Shown one piece after another: positions 24,805-37,859 of a DNA stretch of 64,000 nt. Under the pieces are notes generated by a model that did not search any database, had not been told where the DNA came from, and saw nothing but the letters and a program-made list of their open reading frames with translations. Positions within the stretch are counted from its first letter, which is position 1, and the number at the start of each line of letters is the position of its first letter. This stretch comes from Pogostemon cablin (lineage: Eukaryota; Streptophyta; Magnoliopsida; Lamiales; Lamiaceae), in the NCBI GenBank assembly GCA_023678885.1, contig CM043005.1, positions 2,904,314 to 2,968,313 on the forward strand, written 5' to 3'. The translations under genes and the position numbers were made by a program.

Positions 24805-27480
24805 TAGTGATGGCATCTACTGACACGTTGTATGTAGATAACGAAATCATTGAATGCTTGCAACTAAGTGATGATAAGATTATTATATACATGGATAATG
24901 CTACAACAGCAGTGGTTGTTGCAGTAGGAGTTGTTTATTTATCTTATGATAAGAATAAACGTTTGATTATGAGAAATTGTCTTTACGTACGTTTTCATAG
25001 AAAGAATTTAATTTCAGTTTCTATGCATTTACAAATGGATACTCCATTTCATTTAAATGACATGGTCATTATAATGAAGTATGAAGCTATAATTTATTGA
25101 TGTACGTTGGTAACAATTTGTAAACTCTTAAATCATGGTTCTCTCATGATGCAACAAATAGTAATTAATAATGCATCTTCTAATTTTAGTAAGAGAAAGG
25201 AACCTTCGGAGATGAACTAAACATACTTTTGGCATCTAAGACAAGATTAATTTTACTTGAGTAAGATTCAAAGGTTGATAGCCGATGGACCGTTGGGTAG
25301 ATCTGAAGTGGAAACTATCTGACTTGTGAGTCTTGCTTGAAAGTAAAATGATTAAAGGCCTTTTAAGGCAAAGGGTTTAGAGCCAATGATATGTTGGAAG
25401 TAGTTCATTCTGATTTAAGCAGTCCCAAGACTATCCCGACGAGAGGTGGTCATTACGATTTAATCATGGTGGCGAGTACCTCTTAGGATAGTTTAGGAGT
25501 TGTCAATCAGAGGATGAGATTAAATCTCAAGTTGTCTACATCAGGCATACCCCAGCTGAATGGCATGACAGAAAGAAGGTATATGACTCTCATGAAAATG
25601 GTGAGATAGATGTTGACTTATTTGGAATTACTAAATTCATTTTATGGGTATTCTTAGAAACAGCATGTCGTAAGGATGTTTGTCTGTTTGTGGGATAACC
25701 TAGAAAAATAAAGGGTGTTTTATTTGATTGTCCAAAAGATTAAAGGGTGTTTGTTAACACGAACACAAGATTTTTAGAAAAGGACTATATAATAAATCAC
25801 AAATCCATGTATAAATTATTCTAAAGGATGTGAGAGGAAAACACAAAGTATAGTACCAATTGTACAAGAGGATATACCACAAGGAAACTATAACACGTGA
25901 TACGTCTGATATAAAATTGTGTGTAGTGCTTTGTCATAATGGGAGGGTTGTTCAACAACCTGAAAGATTTATGTTTTGGGAGAGTCATGAGACTTGGTCC
26001 CTAGTAAACATGAAATCGGCCCATAGGTATGACGAAGCACTACAAGATAGAAATGCGGAATCTTAGTAAAGTGCAATGAATTCTGAACTAGAATCTATGG
26101 ATTCTAAATTAGATTTGGGAGCCTGTAGAACCATTAAATGGTGTAAAAGCCATTGGAAGTGGTCATACAAAATAAATGAGGATCATACGGTAAGGTGGAA
26201 ACCTTTGAAGCAAAGCTTGTTGCGAAAAGGTATACTTAGAAAGAAAGGGTTCGATTATGAAGAAACCTGTTCGTTGGTAGCTATGCCTATGTCGATTCAA
26301 ATTATTTTATCTGTTGCTACTTATATTAAATATGAGGAATAACAAATAGATGTCAAGATAGCTTTCCTGAATGGAAGTCTTGAGGAAAACATCTATGTGA
26401 AGCAACCAAAGTGATTCATTGGAAAAGACTAAGAACATTTTGAATGTAAGCTTAAAATTATCCATCGATGGACTAAAGTAAGCTTCAAGATCATGGAACA
26501 TCCATTTTGATAAAGAAATCCAGTAATATGAATTTAATCAATGCGCGGATGTGTCTTGTGTATTGAAAAGAGTGATAAAAACGTGGTGGTATTTCTTGTA
26601 CTATACGTAGATAGTATCTTGCTCATTGGAGACAATGAAACAGTATTGTCAGGCGTATGGTATGGTTGATAAAGTAGTATGAAATGAAGGACTTAAGATA
26701 AGAAAGAATTTTTCTTGCGATTATCTCAAGCTTCATGAATTGATACAATTCTCTCTCGTTTTAGTATATGACTTTATCTAAAAAAATGTGTCTTAGGATA
26801 CAAAAGAAGATAAAGGTGATGAAGACGGTTCCTTATGCTTCAGCGAATAAGGAAGTTTAATCTATGGAATGTTATGCATGAGAATGGATATCTGTTTTGC
26901 TAAAGGCATGAATGGTTGGTATCAAGGTAACCCGAAACAAGAATTTTGAACTGTGGAAAGACATATACTTATGTAACTGAAAAGGACCAGAAATTATATG
27001 TGAACTTACCAGACAGATTCACTGCTTCTTGTGGGTTACATAGATTCAGAATTTTCAAATCAGATAGGGATGGCAGTAAATCCACCTCAAGGTTATGTGT
27101 TTAATTTTGGAAGTTGAGCCATAAATGGAGGAGTGATATATAGAAATATATTTTGGACTCTACCATGGAAAGATGATAAATTGGAGCCTATGAGGCAGCC
27201 AAAATATCTGTATGATTCTAGAAACTTTGTAATGGACTTAGATGTGATTCTAAGTTTTCCAAGATTATTATAATTTTTTGTGATGATAATGGTGCAGTTG
27301 TAAACTTGAAGGAATCACGAGCACATGAGTAATTAAACATATGGAGAGCGAGTACCACCTGTTACGAGAAATCGTATGATGAGGGAAAGGTTGTTGTCGC
27401 CAAGATTGCGTTGGATGATAACCTAATAAATCCTTTTACAAGGACTTTAAAGCGAAAGCTTTTGATGGTCGTGTAATGGG
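24805..27480 (+). pseudogene. Copia gag-pol remnant (PR, pre-integrase, RT, RNase H)
   Basis: Fragments in the order of a copia polyprotein. 24807-25097: protease-to-pre-integrase segment with 'AVGVVYLSYDKNKRLIMRNC' and 'RKNLISVS'. About 25220-25450: broken GAG-pre-integrase ('IQRLIADGPLGRSEVE'-like). 26076-26340: RT start, with 'MNSELESMDS', 'SHWKWSYKINED' and 'GFDYEETCSLVA' matching the copia 'W..K.K...DG...GY.Q..GIDYEETFSPV' region. About 27270-27450: RNase H end, with 'FCDDNGAVVNLKES' and 'DDNLINPFTRTL'. Stops and frameshifts separate all of these. No functional protein can be made. Confidence 0.85.
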
Positions 27481-27528
27481 AGTGAGAATCAGATGTATAG
27501 AAGTGGTCTTGACAACATATTCTTTTAA

Positions 27529-27542
27529 TATAAGTGGGAGAT
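27529..27542 (+). other. Polypurine tract of the copia element
   Basis: 'ataagtgggagat' immediately before the TG of the 3' LTR, the usual plus-strand primer position. Confidence 0.8.
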
Positions 27543-28911
27543 TGTTAGATTGTATACTAAAAGTCTAGCTTTTTGAACAATGTTATAACAATTTATTTGA
27601 AATGAGAATCATATGATCAAATGATTGCGTCTTATAATTTATTTATATTTCGATGCAATAGTCCATTTACTTTATACTGTAGATAATATGTTGTGCGACA
27701 ACACGCAGAAGATCATATTATCGATTTTCTTATAAAGAATAAACAGATGCTTACAACCGAGATAGACAGGGACTCTCTATCGGGATAGTTGTGGTGTGAT
27801 TTGTTATTAGTTTTTCTTGACTATAGAATCACATTAGTGCACTTTGTGTGTATTGAGCAGGACCGCTTGAGATCGTTCGACTTATACTGACTATATAGAA
27901 GAACTTGATCTCAGTTATTATGGATGTTCGTGTTCTTAATCCCTATACAATAATCTCGACATGTAAAGCAGTATGTATGTCTTTGATTCATCAATGGGTG
28001 AGATTTACATGTAATTAAATCAACAAACTCGGTGAGTTGAGAAATAGTGATGTCTCTATGGTGTGCTGTTGATTGTAGAATGAATCCTTGTCCTATTAAA
28101 TAGGTTGATGATGTCCCCGTGAGGAGCTCATAAGGATTATCATGTAAACCCTGCAGGTGAATTTATTCCAAAATGATAATGAGGTTGAGTGGTACTACTC
28201 TCGGATGAGATATTGATTAATGGAGTTGTCAGTAACTTAATTAATTAATGGGCATTGTATATCTTAAACATTGGGAGACTAACATGCTCATAATAAGAAG
28301 GAGTCTATAACGTAATTATAGGATTAAAACGGTAGTGAAGTAATAATATTTTAGTGGTATATATTATTATTGGACTTAAGTATAAGTTTTGGGCTAAACT
28401 TGGATACTTAAGCCCAATGGAGGCCCAACTCTAATTTCTCCTCCTGATCCCTGTTATAGCTCATATATAAGTCATCTCAGCTGTCCTAAACCCTAATAAT
28501 CATTATTCACGCCTAACATTGTGAGGAGAGTGGGGGAACAACAGATTGAAAAGATCTTGAAGATCGTCGCCCACACGACGTCAAGATTGGACTTGGGAAT
28601 ACAGCAGAAGTTCGGAAGGTTGCTTGTTGCTGCTGCTGTTCGTCAATTTCTATGATTTTTCTAAAACTGTGTGGAACTCCAAATTGGACGTGTGATACAC
28701 TGTTGGAAAGCCACTAAAGAGATGATCGTTTTGGTATAAAGATCACTCAAATCGGAGATTGGATGAGGAAGTTATGCCCAAAACGGTAAGTCTGCGCATG
28801 CTGCTAGTGAGAATTCATTCTCTTCTTCAACATACCCTGGTGAAAGGTAATACGTTTCTATCTTCTTGCTTCTGCTGATTTAGAAATACATGGAACCCTA
28901 ACAGTTCACGT
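27543..28911 (+). repeat. 3' LTR of the copia element, 3' end truncated
   Basis: Starts 'TGTTAGATTGTATACTAAAA' and follows the 5' LTR throughout, to 'cctaacagttcacgt'. There the last 20-25 bp are replaced by the LTR of another element at 28912. Confidence 0.9.
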
Positions 28912-29334
28912 TGTTGGGATAAACAGATCCCCATTCATTTCTAAAGGACAAATAAAGAAGAGCATAAAAAGCACAACACAAGAATTTACGTGAAAAACTC
29001 CAAAACTGGAGAAAAATCATGGATCGAGAAAATACAACTATGTAAAAAAAATTTACAATTACACAAAATTTCTCTCTCGCGACCTCAATCCCTACACTCT
29101 TATAAATCTTTAACTAATTCACACCTTTCTCCCTATTCTCACAAGCGAGAATCAAATAAGGAATTTTAACTAGAATCAAACACAAAGATTAAAGTGTACT
29201 TGATGGGTGCACTTGAGATAAAGTCCAAGGTCCTCCTTATATAGTCTAAGAAATCCCTCCCCTTTTACTCTTCATCCGATGTGGGATAAAGAAACAAAAG
29301 AAAACTCCTTCTTTTATTTTTGACAAACCCAACA
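28912..29334 (-). mobile_element. 3' LTR of a minus-strand copia-like element (423 bp)
   Basis: Bounded by 'TGTTGGGATAAACAG' and 'TTTGACAAACCCAACA', a TGTTGGG/CCCAACA inverted terminal pair. On the minus strand the LTR is preceded by a purine tract ('caaggtggagat' from 29335 up), so this is the 3' LTR of an element whose internal part extends to the right. No second copy of this LTR is in the window. Confidence 0.8.
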
Positions 29335-30330
29335 ATCTCCACCTTGTCAAAATAAAAGAAGATTCATTGTCTTCACCGAGAATCCATTCTCTATCTTGAG
29401 AATCCTACTCCACCATATGAGTAGAATACTTAGAATCAACTATTCTAAGAATTTCCTGCGGTACATATCGAAAAATACCTGCTGATATTTATGGTGCTAC
29501 TTCCAGCACTTGGTTATCACTGGAAGTCCATCAGCCATCGATATACATCCACCACACACCCTACATCACCTGCCAAGTCAATGTCCGTGTGAAAACTTGT
29601 GGACCAACTAATATTATTACACCCTTTTCCATGACAACTGAACATGTTATAAGAATCTACAATAATATTAACTCAACATTCAGAGTTATTGCCGCACCAA
29701 CTCCTCATTGACCAACAACGTCACTATTTACCGTGTCATTACTCCACCTTGAGCAACCACCGCACCATTGCTACACCTTGAGCAAAAACCGTCTGTACCA
29801 ACATGACATCGCTGCCTTTTACCATCGAGCTACACCAGGTTTGTTCAAACCCTTTTCCTACTAAAAGTGTTGTCACTTGAAGCCGATTCTTACCCCCAGA
29901 ATTCATGATGTTTTTCCCCACTTGTCGGTTGAATCCACACTATTCTTTACTGATCTAGCGCCACCCGATACCAAGTACCACATCGCCATCTTTCCCGTTA
30001 AATCGCCGCTTCCCCACACCATTAATCATTACTTGAAAACCTGTTCATTTCAAACCTCCTTGAGCCGACACCATGAAAAATCCCATGCCGCTGTTAAGCC
30101 AACTCCACCACCGGGAGTCTCAGCAATTCACATTGCTGCAGGTCCAAGAACTCTGCTAAAAATTGCTTTCTCGCAAATCCTACCCCTTGCCACGCCACTG
30201 TCGCCACTGTCCGACGCATTTTACCGCAAGAAATGAGATGCCACCGCATCCGGCTGATCTTCTGACCCTCTTGTGCCACTACCTTTTCCCACTTCTTTCA
30301 TGCCACCCTTAGCCCAATGAATAACCCTAT
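29335..30330 (-). mobile_element. Internal 3' region of the minus-strand copia-like element, truncated
   Basis: Follows the LTR's polypurine tract. It is C-rich on the + strand and contains no recognisable pol motif. The ORFs at 29739-29921, 29877-30236 and 30094-30279 have no family features I know. The transition to the AT-rich tract near 30330 is taken as the truncation point and is approximate. Confidence 0.5.
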
Positions 30331-30544
30331 TCCTCTCATAAAGTCTTTTCTGATGTGGAAGGTCAGACTATGCTGCAATCACAGAGCATGGGAGTATACA
30401 AGGGATTATTCTTTGATTTGTTATCTTTTTTTCTTTTCTGAACTTTTCGCAGAATAGTTCAAGAGTTATTACATATTTAGGTGTGTGGTAATGCCTTTCC
30501 ATGAATGTGAAGGTAATGTGGGATAATGTATCTATATCTTTTTT

Positions 30545-31330
30545 ACTAATTCACTAAATGGAAGTGAGATTGTCGAATTAGATGACAAAATCAAGGATAC
30601 CTATTTAAAAGTGTTTAGGCATATTCAATTAATCATTTGTATGCCTTTAGTTTGAAATCAGATATGCAACCAATACCCATATAAGCTTCTTATCAACTTT
30701 GAAATAAGACATATTTAGGCCTGCTGCTTACTTTGTATCTAGATTTGTTATATTAATAAGATTCTCAAAACTAAATTCCTATCTTACTGTTTATTTTGTC
30801 ACTTTTTTCTGTTGTTGTTCAAATTATCACTAATCAGAAATAAATTTTAATTGATACTCTAAAAAATTTTGGTTATTTGGTATAAAAAGTAAAGTCTACT
30901 TTTGTCTTGAAGATGCATCTTATATTGAATAGTCCAGAAAGTAAGTAGACATTTAATAACCATTTTGTTGATGATCAACGTATATAACATTGAAGATGTG
31001 ACTTATACAACTCATTTGTTAGAGTAGAACTATTGAAATTTGTTGACAAGCAGTAGCCAAGCCTTAGTCATGATGGTGTATGTAACCTTATTTGTTTCAA
31101 AACTAATGATATAAGAGGTGATGCTGAGGTATAAATTTGTCATTTTCCTACTTTTGATGTGAATGAGTAGCACTTTATGTGAATGTGATTCTTATATATT
31201 TTGGATCTTACTTCTGAATTTTAGGAGATGAATTAACAAACTGGTCAAAAGCAACAGCGGCGTTGGTTGTTGGAATTACATTGCCGGTTTAATGCTCTGC
31301 CACATCCTAATGGTGCTAAAGGTTTGATTT
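30545..31330 (+). repeat. Diverged segmental duplicate, copy A (partner 35060-35830)
   Basis: Shared landmarks in the same order in both copies: 'gatatgcaaccaatacccat', 'tatcactaatcagaaataaa', 'gttgatgatcaacgtatata', 'ccaagccttagtcatgatg', and an 'aactggtc..aagcaaca' patch after a 'ttttaggagatgaatta' acceptor-like site. Copies are about 4.5 kb apart and clearly diverged. A peptide such as 'LLKFIDNQGQALVMML' in copy B could be an OB-fold remnant, but this is too weak to call. Confidence 0.75.
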
Positions 31331-31855
31331 TCAATAACTTGATAATTTTCATGGAATTATTCAATAATTTATTTTTGAAAAGGTTAGTAGTTGTTGAGAG
31401 ATATCTGTAGTTTGTGTTGATGATAAGTATAGCAAAATGTGAAGTATACAGTGTTGCATTCATTATTGTGAGTTTATTGTACTCTCTTGACTGTTAAATT
31501 CCAGTGATTTATTTATTTCAGCTGATACTCTGAAACCAACCAAAGCGTAGAATGATAACGTTTTGGAGGATGTACTTATAATTGCAACAGCAACAGAAAC
31601 AGAAACACCATGTTCTACAAGAAGAAAGCTGGGAGAGTAAATGTTGAAAATATACTTATGCACCTAAAAGGAAGAGGAGAAAGCAAAACCAGAATTTACA
31701 ATCCCATTCATTCATATTATCATATATATACACACACCAGCACCAGCCTTTAAATTAGTGAGAGTAATAGGCACAGGACAGGACATGTATATACTCCTAA
31801 AAGAAGCTAATTTCCCTTTGCAGAAGAGAGAGAGCCTCTTCAACAAGTAATTAGT

Positions 31856-32089
31856 TTAGGTTAGATCAAGTTGTAGCTTGAGTGACATATAGAGAAGAGT
31901 GAGAAGAGCACCTTGGGGAATCCTAGCAAGATTTGAACCAAAGCACAAAGCGACAACTACAAGTGCAACAACGCTGCTGCTTGTTTTGCCACAGAACCAA
32001 CTTGCAAATGATAGGACCATCGTAAGCAAAATGCCCAAAATTAAATTCGATGGAGTCCCAGAATCGAACTCGTGACCTAAAAGAAGCAT
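31856..32089 (-). CDS. Hypothetical two-helix membrane protein fragment
   Basis: A 77-codon minus-strand ORF. Its composition differs from the noise ORFs nearby: two hydrophobic segments ('LILGILLTMVLSFASWF' near residues 16-32 and 'SVVALVVVALCFG' near 39-51) and an amphipathic C-terminus ('ARIPQGALLTLLYMSLKLQL'). The first 15 codons overlap a tRNA-like B-box ('acgagttcgattc'), so the true 5' end may be an exon boundary or a junction with a SINE. I do not recognise the protein. It could be the last exon of a captured gene inside the Helitron-like tract. Low confidence that it is expressed. Confidence 0.3.
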   Translation of the reverse strand: MLLLGHEFDSGTPSNLILGILLTMVLSFASWFCGKTSSSVVALVVVALCFGSNLARIPQGALLTLLYMSLKLQLDLT

Positions 32090-32180
32090 AATAATAAAGA
32101 TATGTGTTGGATTAGGAATTGAACCAAGGACCCTTTATCAAATCAAAGTACCTGTTCCACTGGGCCATTTGATTGATTGG
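32050..32180 (-). mobile_element. tRNA-derived (SINE-like) sequence
   Basis: On the minus strand from about 32165: an A-box-like 'tggcccagtgga', then 45 bp on a B-box 'ggttcaattcc'. A second B-box-like 'gagttcgattctggg' follows at about 32066-32052. The spacing fits an RNA polymerase III promoter of a tRNA-derived SINE, but the cloverleaf does not close, so this is not a tRNA gene. Confidence 0.5.
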
Positions 32181-32923
32181 CAGGGATTTTGAAAATTAGA
32201 ACGACTTTGTAATGTATTCATACACGTTTGTACCTCATGATATGCACAAACTCTATGTTTTTTTTCCAATCTTTATTTACAATTTTGCTTCTTATCTGCA
32301 TTATTCTGAATGTGCATTTGTTTTTTGAAGGTATCTCGGTATCCATATCATCTATTTTGTTTCAAATGTGATTTTTGCGAATGTCAGAGTTTTGTTGAGA
32401 AGATAACCTGGTATCTATTTTCTATAAAATTACTCACGTTTGATTGTGTGATCATGATTGGTAGGGATTTGAAAAATCAAGGCAAATTTATAATAGATGC
32501 ATATTGTTCCATATCTCATTAATTAGATAGAGTCCATGTTTTCTTTCCAATATTTATTTACAAACATGTTTCTTAACTGAATTATTTCACTTTATCCATT
32601 GATGTCTAAATGCATGTTCCTCCAAACTATTCCCTGTCACTCCTACATGGATTTTGAGGTGAATGATATTATTAACTTTTAATAATTTTCTATAATTTGT
32701 CATACTCATATTCAAATTAATTCCACGAACTTTATGATTTCTGTTGATAATTTGGCTCAAGATTGGGGTTTGTAGTACTTTGGTTTACCATTCCTATTAT
32801 CTTAGAGGAGAAGATGAGAGGGTTCTTCTCTAAAGTGAACTCTACGTGATTAAAAATACTCACTTGATGTTGCCAACAGCGTGAGCACCCCAAAATTTTT
32901 AATTTTTAGTTTTCATGTTAGTT

Positions 32924-33065
32924 AGATCTGTTAGAGATCTCACTTTAATGCTACCTTATTTGTTTCTCTCTGATATGTTAATCAAATTCTTATAAGATCT
33001 GTTAGAGATCTCACTTTAATGTTACCTTATTTGCTTCTCTTTTTATTTTAATCAAATTCTTATAA
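32924..33065. repeat. 71-bp tandem duplication
   Basis: 'agatctgttagagatctcac' starts each unit (32924 and 32995), and both end in 'taatcaaattcttataa'. The palindrome 'agatctgttagagatct' is inside each. Confidence 0.85.
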
Positions 33066-35059
33066 TGGTATTATGTTTCTTTAACAGGTTTGCAGATAGT
33101 GCACAAATGTGAAATATGAGAGTGGGGGTGATTTCATCAATGTGGATATTGAGGAAGGAAAGATAAGAAAGTAAGTTTCTTTTTCTTTCTTAATGGATAT
33201 ATATTTTAATATTTTTTACTCCATTGTTCTATCATATTATCTTTATCTTTTGATTACTTGCTTTTCCATTCTTTGCTTTTTGTAACTAATTCAATTTTAC
33301 TTGTACAACCTATGAGTACTAATCTTGGACTTTGAACTGCGAGCGTCTGCAATATATACGCACAACATGACCTCATGGCTTACTTAAAATTAATTATAGT
33401 ATAGTATTTTGGGGTTTCTTAATTATACTTTTTGCTTGTTAATTTTATTTTAATTTTGAGAAATTGGAATGGAATGATATATACACCCCTTCCCCCCTAA
33501 CTGACCCAAAAAAACTCTTCGAATTTAATATAATATTGTAATTTACATGGTGTGTCCTTAGGTGTAGAAGTATTTAAAGTTTCATCTTCTATTTTTTTAT
33601 GAAGAAAGTAGGCTAATAATTTTTTTTTGAACGGAAAAAATACTATTATTATTAAATTATACTTGGGTATAAGTAATAATTTTTATGAAGAAAGTAGGCT
33701 AATAATTTTTATACAAAATATTGAAAGTGGGCTAATAATTGATGTGAAAGGTTCTTAAGGTATGATCTACATTCTTAGTTTTATTTGTAGTGTATTTGTA
33801 TTTCAATTTTATTTGTTTTAAGTTATATATCATATCAAATTCTTTATTTGGTCATCTGTATGTATACTTTCGTATAAATACTATACCTTATGATCTCTTC
33901 AAAATGGAAGACAATGATCTGCATGCAACTGTCATTATTACTTTGATAATGTTAATATATTTGTAATGGTACATGTCGCTGGCGAAGTTATGAAAATTTA
34001 TAAAAATTATCCCACTGTTTTGACTTGCGTGTAAAAAAAATTCACAGGGTTAATCGTTCCTTATTTATCATAGAGATGGTTAGTATTTGATCTATTCCAG
34101 TGAAGGTTACTTTTTTTCTTTTCTTTTTTCGAAAATTCAAGTTAGTAGTAAAAATAAGAATTAAGAATTGGGTTGATATTGTAGCTCTAGAGGAATACAG
34201 AAGGAAATATAAAGAATTCAACAAGTTCAGCACTAGGTCGTAGTGTTGATCTTGAGTTTTGCCACCCAATGTACTTTATTGGCAACTGTACAAATTTGTA
34301 TGTTAATGCTTCCAATTTTCGACGTAAAATATTTATGTTATGGATATTTTGAAGACAAATTGGTTTAATGAATTTTTAATTAATGATGATTGAGATGGAA
34401 GATGATAGTTTCTGATCAAACACTTTGAGGGACCAAATCAATTGGTGTACATTATTTCTCTTTTGAAGTGATGAACCTGAGAGGGAGCGGGAGTTTTGAG
34501 TATGCATCACAAATGTCTGATAATGTGTTTCACTGAAATGCAAGGAGAATAAGGTATTTAGTTGGGTTGTTCTAACACAGCTTTAGGTGTATATGCTTAA
34601 TTCACAATTTTTTGTATATTAGAAAAAAGGTTTCATAGTCTTGAGTTCCTACTGTTGGCAGTACCTTAAAACATCGAAGTTTTTGAAGAGAGAAAAGTTT
34701 GTACAAGGGGTGTGTATAATATTAATTTACAAAGGGTGCTTTGAGAATTTTAGGGAATGTGTATATAATAAAATTAAGAAAAAAAATTAAGAGGGCATGT
34801 ATTCAATATAATTATACAAGGTATGTATTCAATACAAAATTATGTGTATTTAACACCACTCTATTGCATTTTGTATGATGCCACGATATGGGGTAAGTCA
34901 AGATATTGTTGATATAAAAAAAGATTGGTTGTTGTTTCAAGAGAATTTCTCTAACACCTAATAAAAAATTATGAGATCAACTGGTATGGATTCTGAACAT
35001 GGGTAGAAAGTGAGGATAACATAAATGATAGATGGATGTACATATACTAGATTTGAATA

Positions 35060-35830
35060 GATTTAGTAAATGGAAATGATTGTTGAATTAGATGATAAAA
35101 TCAAGAAAACTATGTAAGGGTTTAGATGTTTGCATGGGAATCCTTTAGTTTAGAACAGATATGCAACCAATACCCATGTAAGTTTTTTTATCAAATTTAT
35201 ATTGATGTACCCTACTGTGTACTGATTTGTTATGTTAATAAGATACACAAAGCTAAATTCCTACCTTACTATTTATGTTGTCCTCGTTTTTCTGTTGTAG
35301 TTCAAATTTATCACTAATCAGAAATAAATTTTAATTGATAAAATGATACTACAAAAATTTTGAGATTATTTGGTATAAAAAGTGAAGTCTACTATTGTCT
35401 CGAAGATTCATCTTATAGAACAGTCAAGAAAGTAAGTAGAATTTTAATAACCATTAAAATTTGTTGATGATCAACGTATATAACATTGAAGATGAGACTT
35501 ATAGAACTTATCTATTAGATCAACTATTGAAATTTATTGACAATCAGGGCCAAGCCTTAGTCATGATGTTGCATCTTACCATTTTTGTTACAAAACTAAT
35601 GATAAAAGTGATGATGATGAGTTATAAATTTTTCATTTTCTTTATTTTCATGTGAATGTGAATGATGTGAGTAAGTAGTAATTTAATTTGAATGTGATTC
35701 TTATGTATTTTGGATCTTATTTTTGAATTTCAGGAGAAGAATTAGAAAACTGGTCGGAAGCAACACTGATATTGGTTGCTGAAATTGTATTGCCATTTTA
35801 ATGTTCTGCCATAATAACCAAAATGCTAAA
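35060..35830 (+). repeat. Diverged segmental duplicate, copy B (partner 30545-31330)
   Basis: See copy A for shared landmarks. Here the same exon-like patch reads 'gaattagaaaactggtcgga' after 'gaatttcag'. Confidence 0.75.
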
Positions 35831-37859
35831 TCATAAGGTTTTGGAAAAGGTACTTGAGTTAGTTGCCAAATTGCTGAAATTCTTTTGCCTCTTTATATCT
35901 ATTGTTTGGTTGTCTGATTGTGATTGATGGCTATGTGCTCGAAATTCGGTTTATAATTTCTATTAGGTTTTTAAGCCTATATATTATCTTGGGTTTTGCT
36001 GTCATATTTGGAATTATGACTTCTAATCATAGTTTGCTTATTGGGAAAGGTTGTTTACTTTAGGTCTATGTTCTTGAAAACTTGGTTTATCTTTTCCATT
36101 TGGCCTTTGAGCCTACATTTTTAATTGGGTTTTGTTATGTACATGTTTGAAATTATGGTCTGTGGCCTTATTTTGCTTAACTTAAACAAAAGTGTTGTAT
36201 CTGTTGGCCTGTGCTCCAATATTTTGATTCTTTTAATTTCTATTTTGGCATATGAGCTTATGTATTATCTTAAATTTTGATGTGTATATTTTAAATTCTA
36301 AAACTTCGAGTTATTTGAAGCTATGAAGATCTACGCCAGTCTGCAGCTGATAATTATGGTTGGAAAGACATTTCCAATGAAACGTGTGTAGATGGTGTAA
36401 TTGTTGTAGAATATTTTTCAGATCACCTCCTATCAACATGCATAATTGGAAAGATATATAAACTAAGAATTTCTTTTTTTTTTTGGAGGCAGTAAGTAAG
36501 TGATGGCACATTGGTTCAATATTATAAAAGCTACAATTTCATCTTCTTTCTTTTTGTGTATAGGTGACATATTAATATATTTAGGAGTTCTTATTTATTA
36601 ATTCAATCACATGTCTTTGTAAAATTTGATAGTTGAACTTTTATTCATCACAAACTTCAAGCTTTTTCGATTTTTTTAGTTATTATCATAAATTAAATTT
36701 TCAGAATGCATTTGAGGGTCAATTTGAATAAGAACAGACCTGTGCGTTCTTGCTTTGCTGCCTGTTTGCGTTTCACTTTTATAAAAGTAAGTATTTTGTA
36801 GTCGTTATTTTTTTTTTATTATTTCATTGTACAAACTTTATTTCTACATTTGGGGTTAGCAATTTTGTTTGTTTTTAAACTAAGTGTAGTTACTACTATC
36901 AATTTATAAATGTATTTACTTAATGAGAGTGCAATTTGTTGTATTACTCATCAATATTTCTGATTTGAAAAATTAAGAAGTAAATAATGAATCACAAACT
37001 TTCTCTAAAACTTCTCTATATTACTCATCAATATTTCTGATTTAAAAAAAAAAGTAAATAATGAATCACAAACTTTCTCTCAAACTTCTCTATGTGTTAA
37101 AGTTTTCTACTAAATATAAATATGTACTTTAAATTTGAATGTCTAAGTCAAGCACACTAATTGATTTCCTTATTTCCTTATTCATAAATTGCATGAATTA
37201 TATTTTATGAGAAATGCAAATGTAATAGATGATTTTATTGTAAAATGATATTAAAAAATATGGAGCATCACCTAATATCGATAAATTATAGTTAATCAAA
37301 GTGTAGTATACTGTATATGGTTAACTACGTGTTCAAAGAGGTATTCTTGAATGTGTGATTTTTTTTTTATTCAATTGACTTGGAACGATAAATTTATATT
37401 GAATAAGATTAGACTTAATGGATTAAAATTGCATTTTTTAAATTACACTATCATGCTTATATTCAAGTAAATATATATGAAATTGCACATACTATATTAG
37501 CTATAAAATTATTTGCATTTAATATTTATAAGCATATAGGACATAGAAACATACAGAAAATATATAATTTTATAAAATTGATATATATCAAATACAACGA
37601 ATATAAATAAATTAAAACATAAGAATAACTTCGTTTCAAAAAACTTAACAATAACTTCGTTCCAAAAAGTAAAATGTATTACGCTTAAAATAAATAAATA
37701 TAATAATAAAATAAAACTTAATTTAAATATTCACAGTATCAAATATAGATAATCATCAAGTCTTAACGATTATGCATTTTTTATAATCGTCCTATAACTT
37801 TATTCGTCTTTAGAGAATTAAAATTAAATATAAAAAATATATAAATATTAAACACAATC

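Larger units (their letters stand above)
21371..28911 (+). mobile_element. Decayed Ty1/copia LTR retrotransposon
   Basis: Two long direct repeats (21371-22761 and 27543-28911) flank an internal region. The internal region has a PBS-like 'agtgtcagagc' after the left LTR, copia protease/integrase/RT/RNase H remnants in + orientation, and a polypurine tract before the right LTR. The LTRs differ at many positions and the coding region is riddled with stops, so the insertion is old. The candidate 5-bp target site on the left is 'cttcc' (21366-21370). The right end is destroyed by the next element, so no duplication can be confirmed. Confidence 0.92.
30331..37859 (+). other. Gene-poor, internally duplicated tract, probably Helitron-borne
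   Basis: AT-rich, T-tract-rich sequence resembling decayed introns. Scattered exon-like patches, each with a plausible acceptor and donor, occur near 31225, 33089-33171, 35733 and 36705-36786, but no continuous protein can be assembled. An 0.8-kb segment is present twice (30545-31330 and 35060-35830, separate entry). The tract ends at a Helitron-type 3' terminus (37860-37887). I infer that it is the body of a large non-autonomous Helitron carrying captured gene fragments. Its 5' TC end was not found. Confidence 0.4.

Noticed and set aside
35461..35655. OB-fold (RPA-like) domain in the duplicated tract
   Set aside because: Only a dozen residues are suggestive, the frame is not maintained in the partner copy, and no flanking domain is visible.
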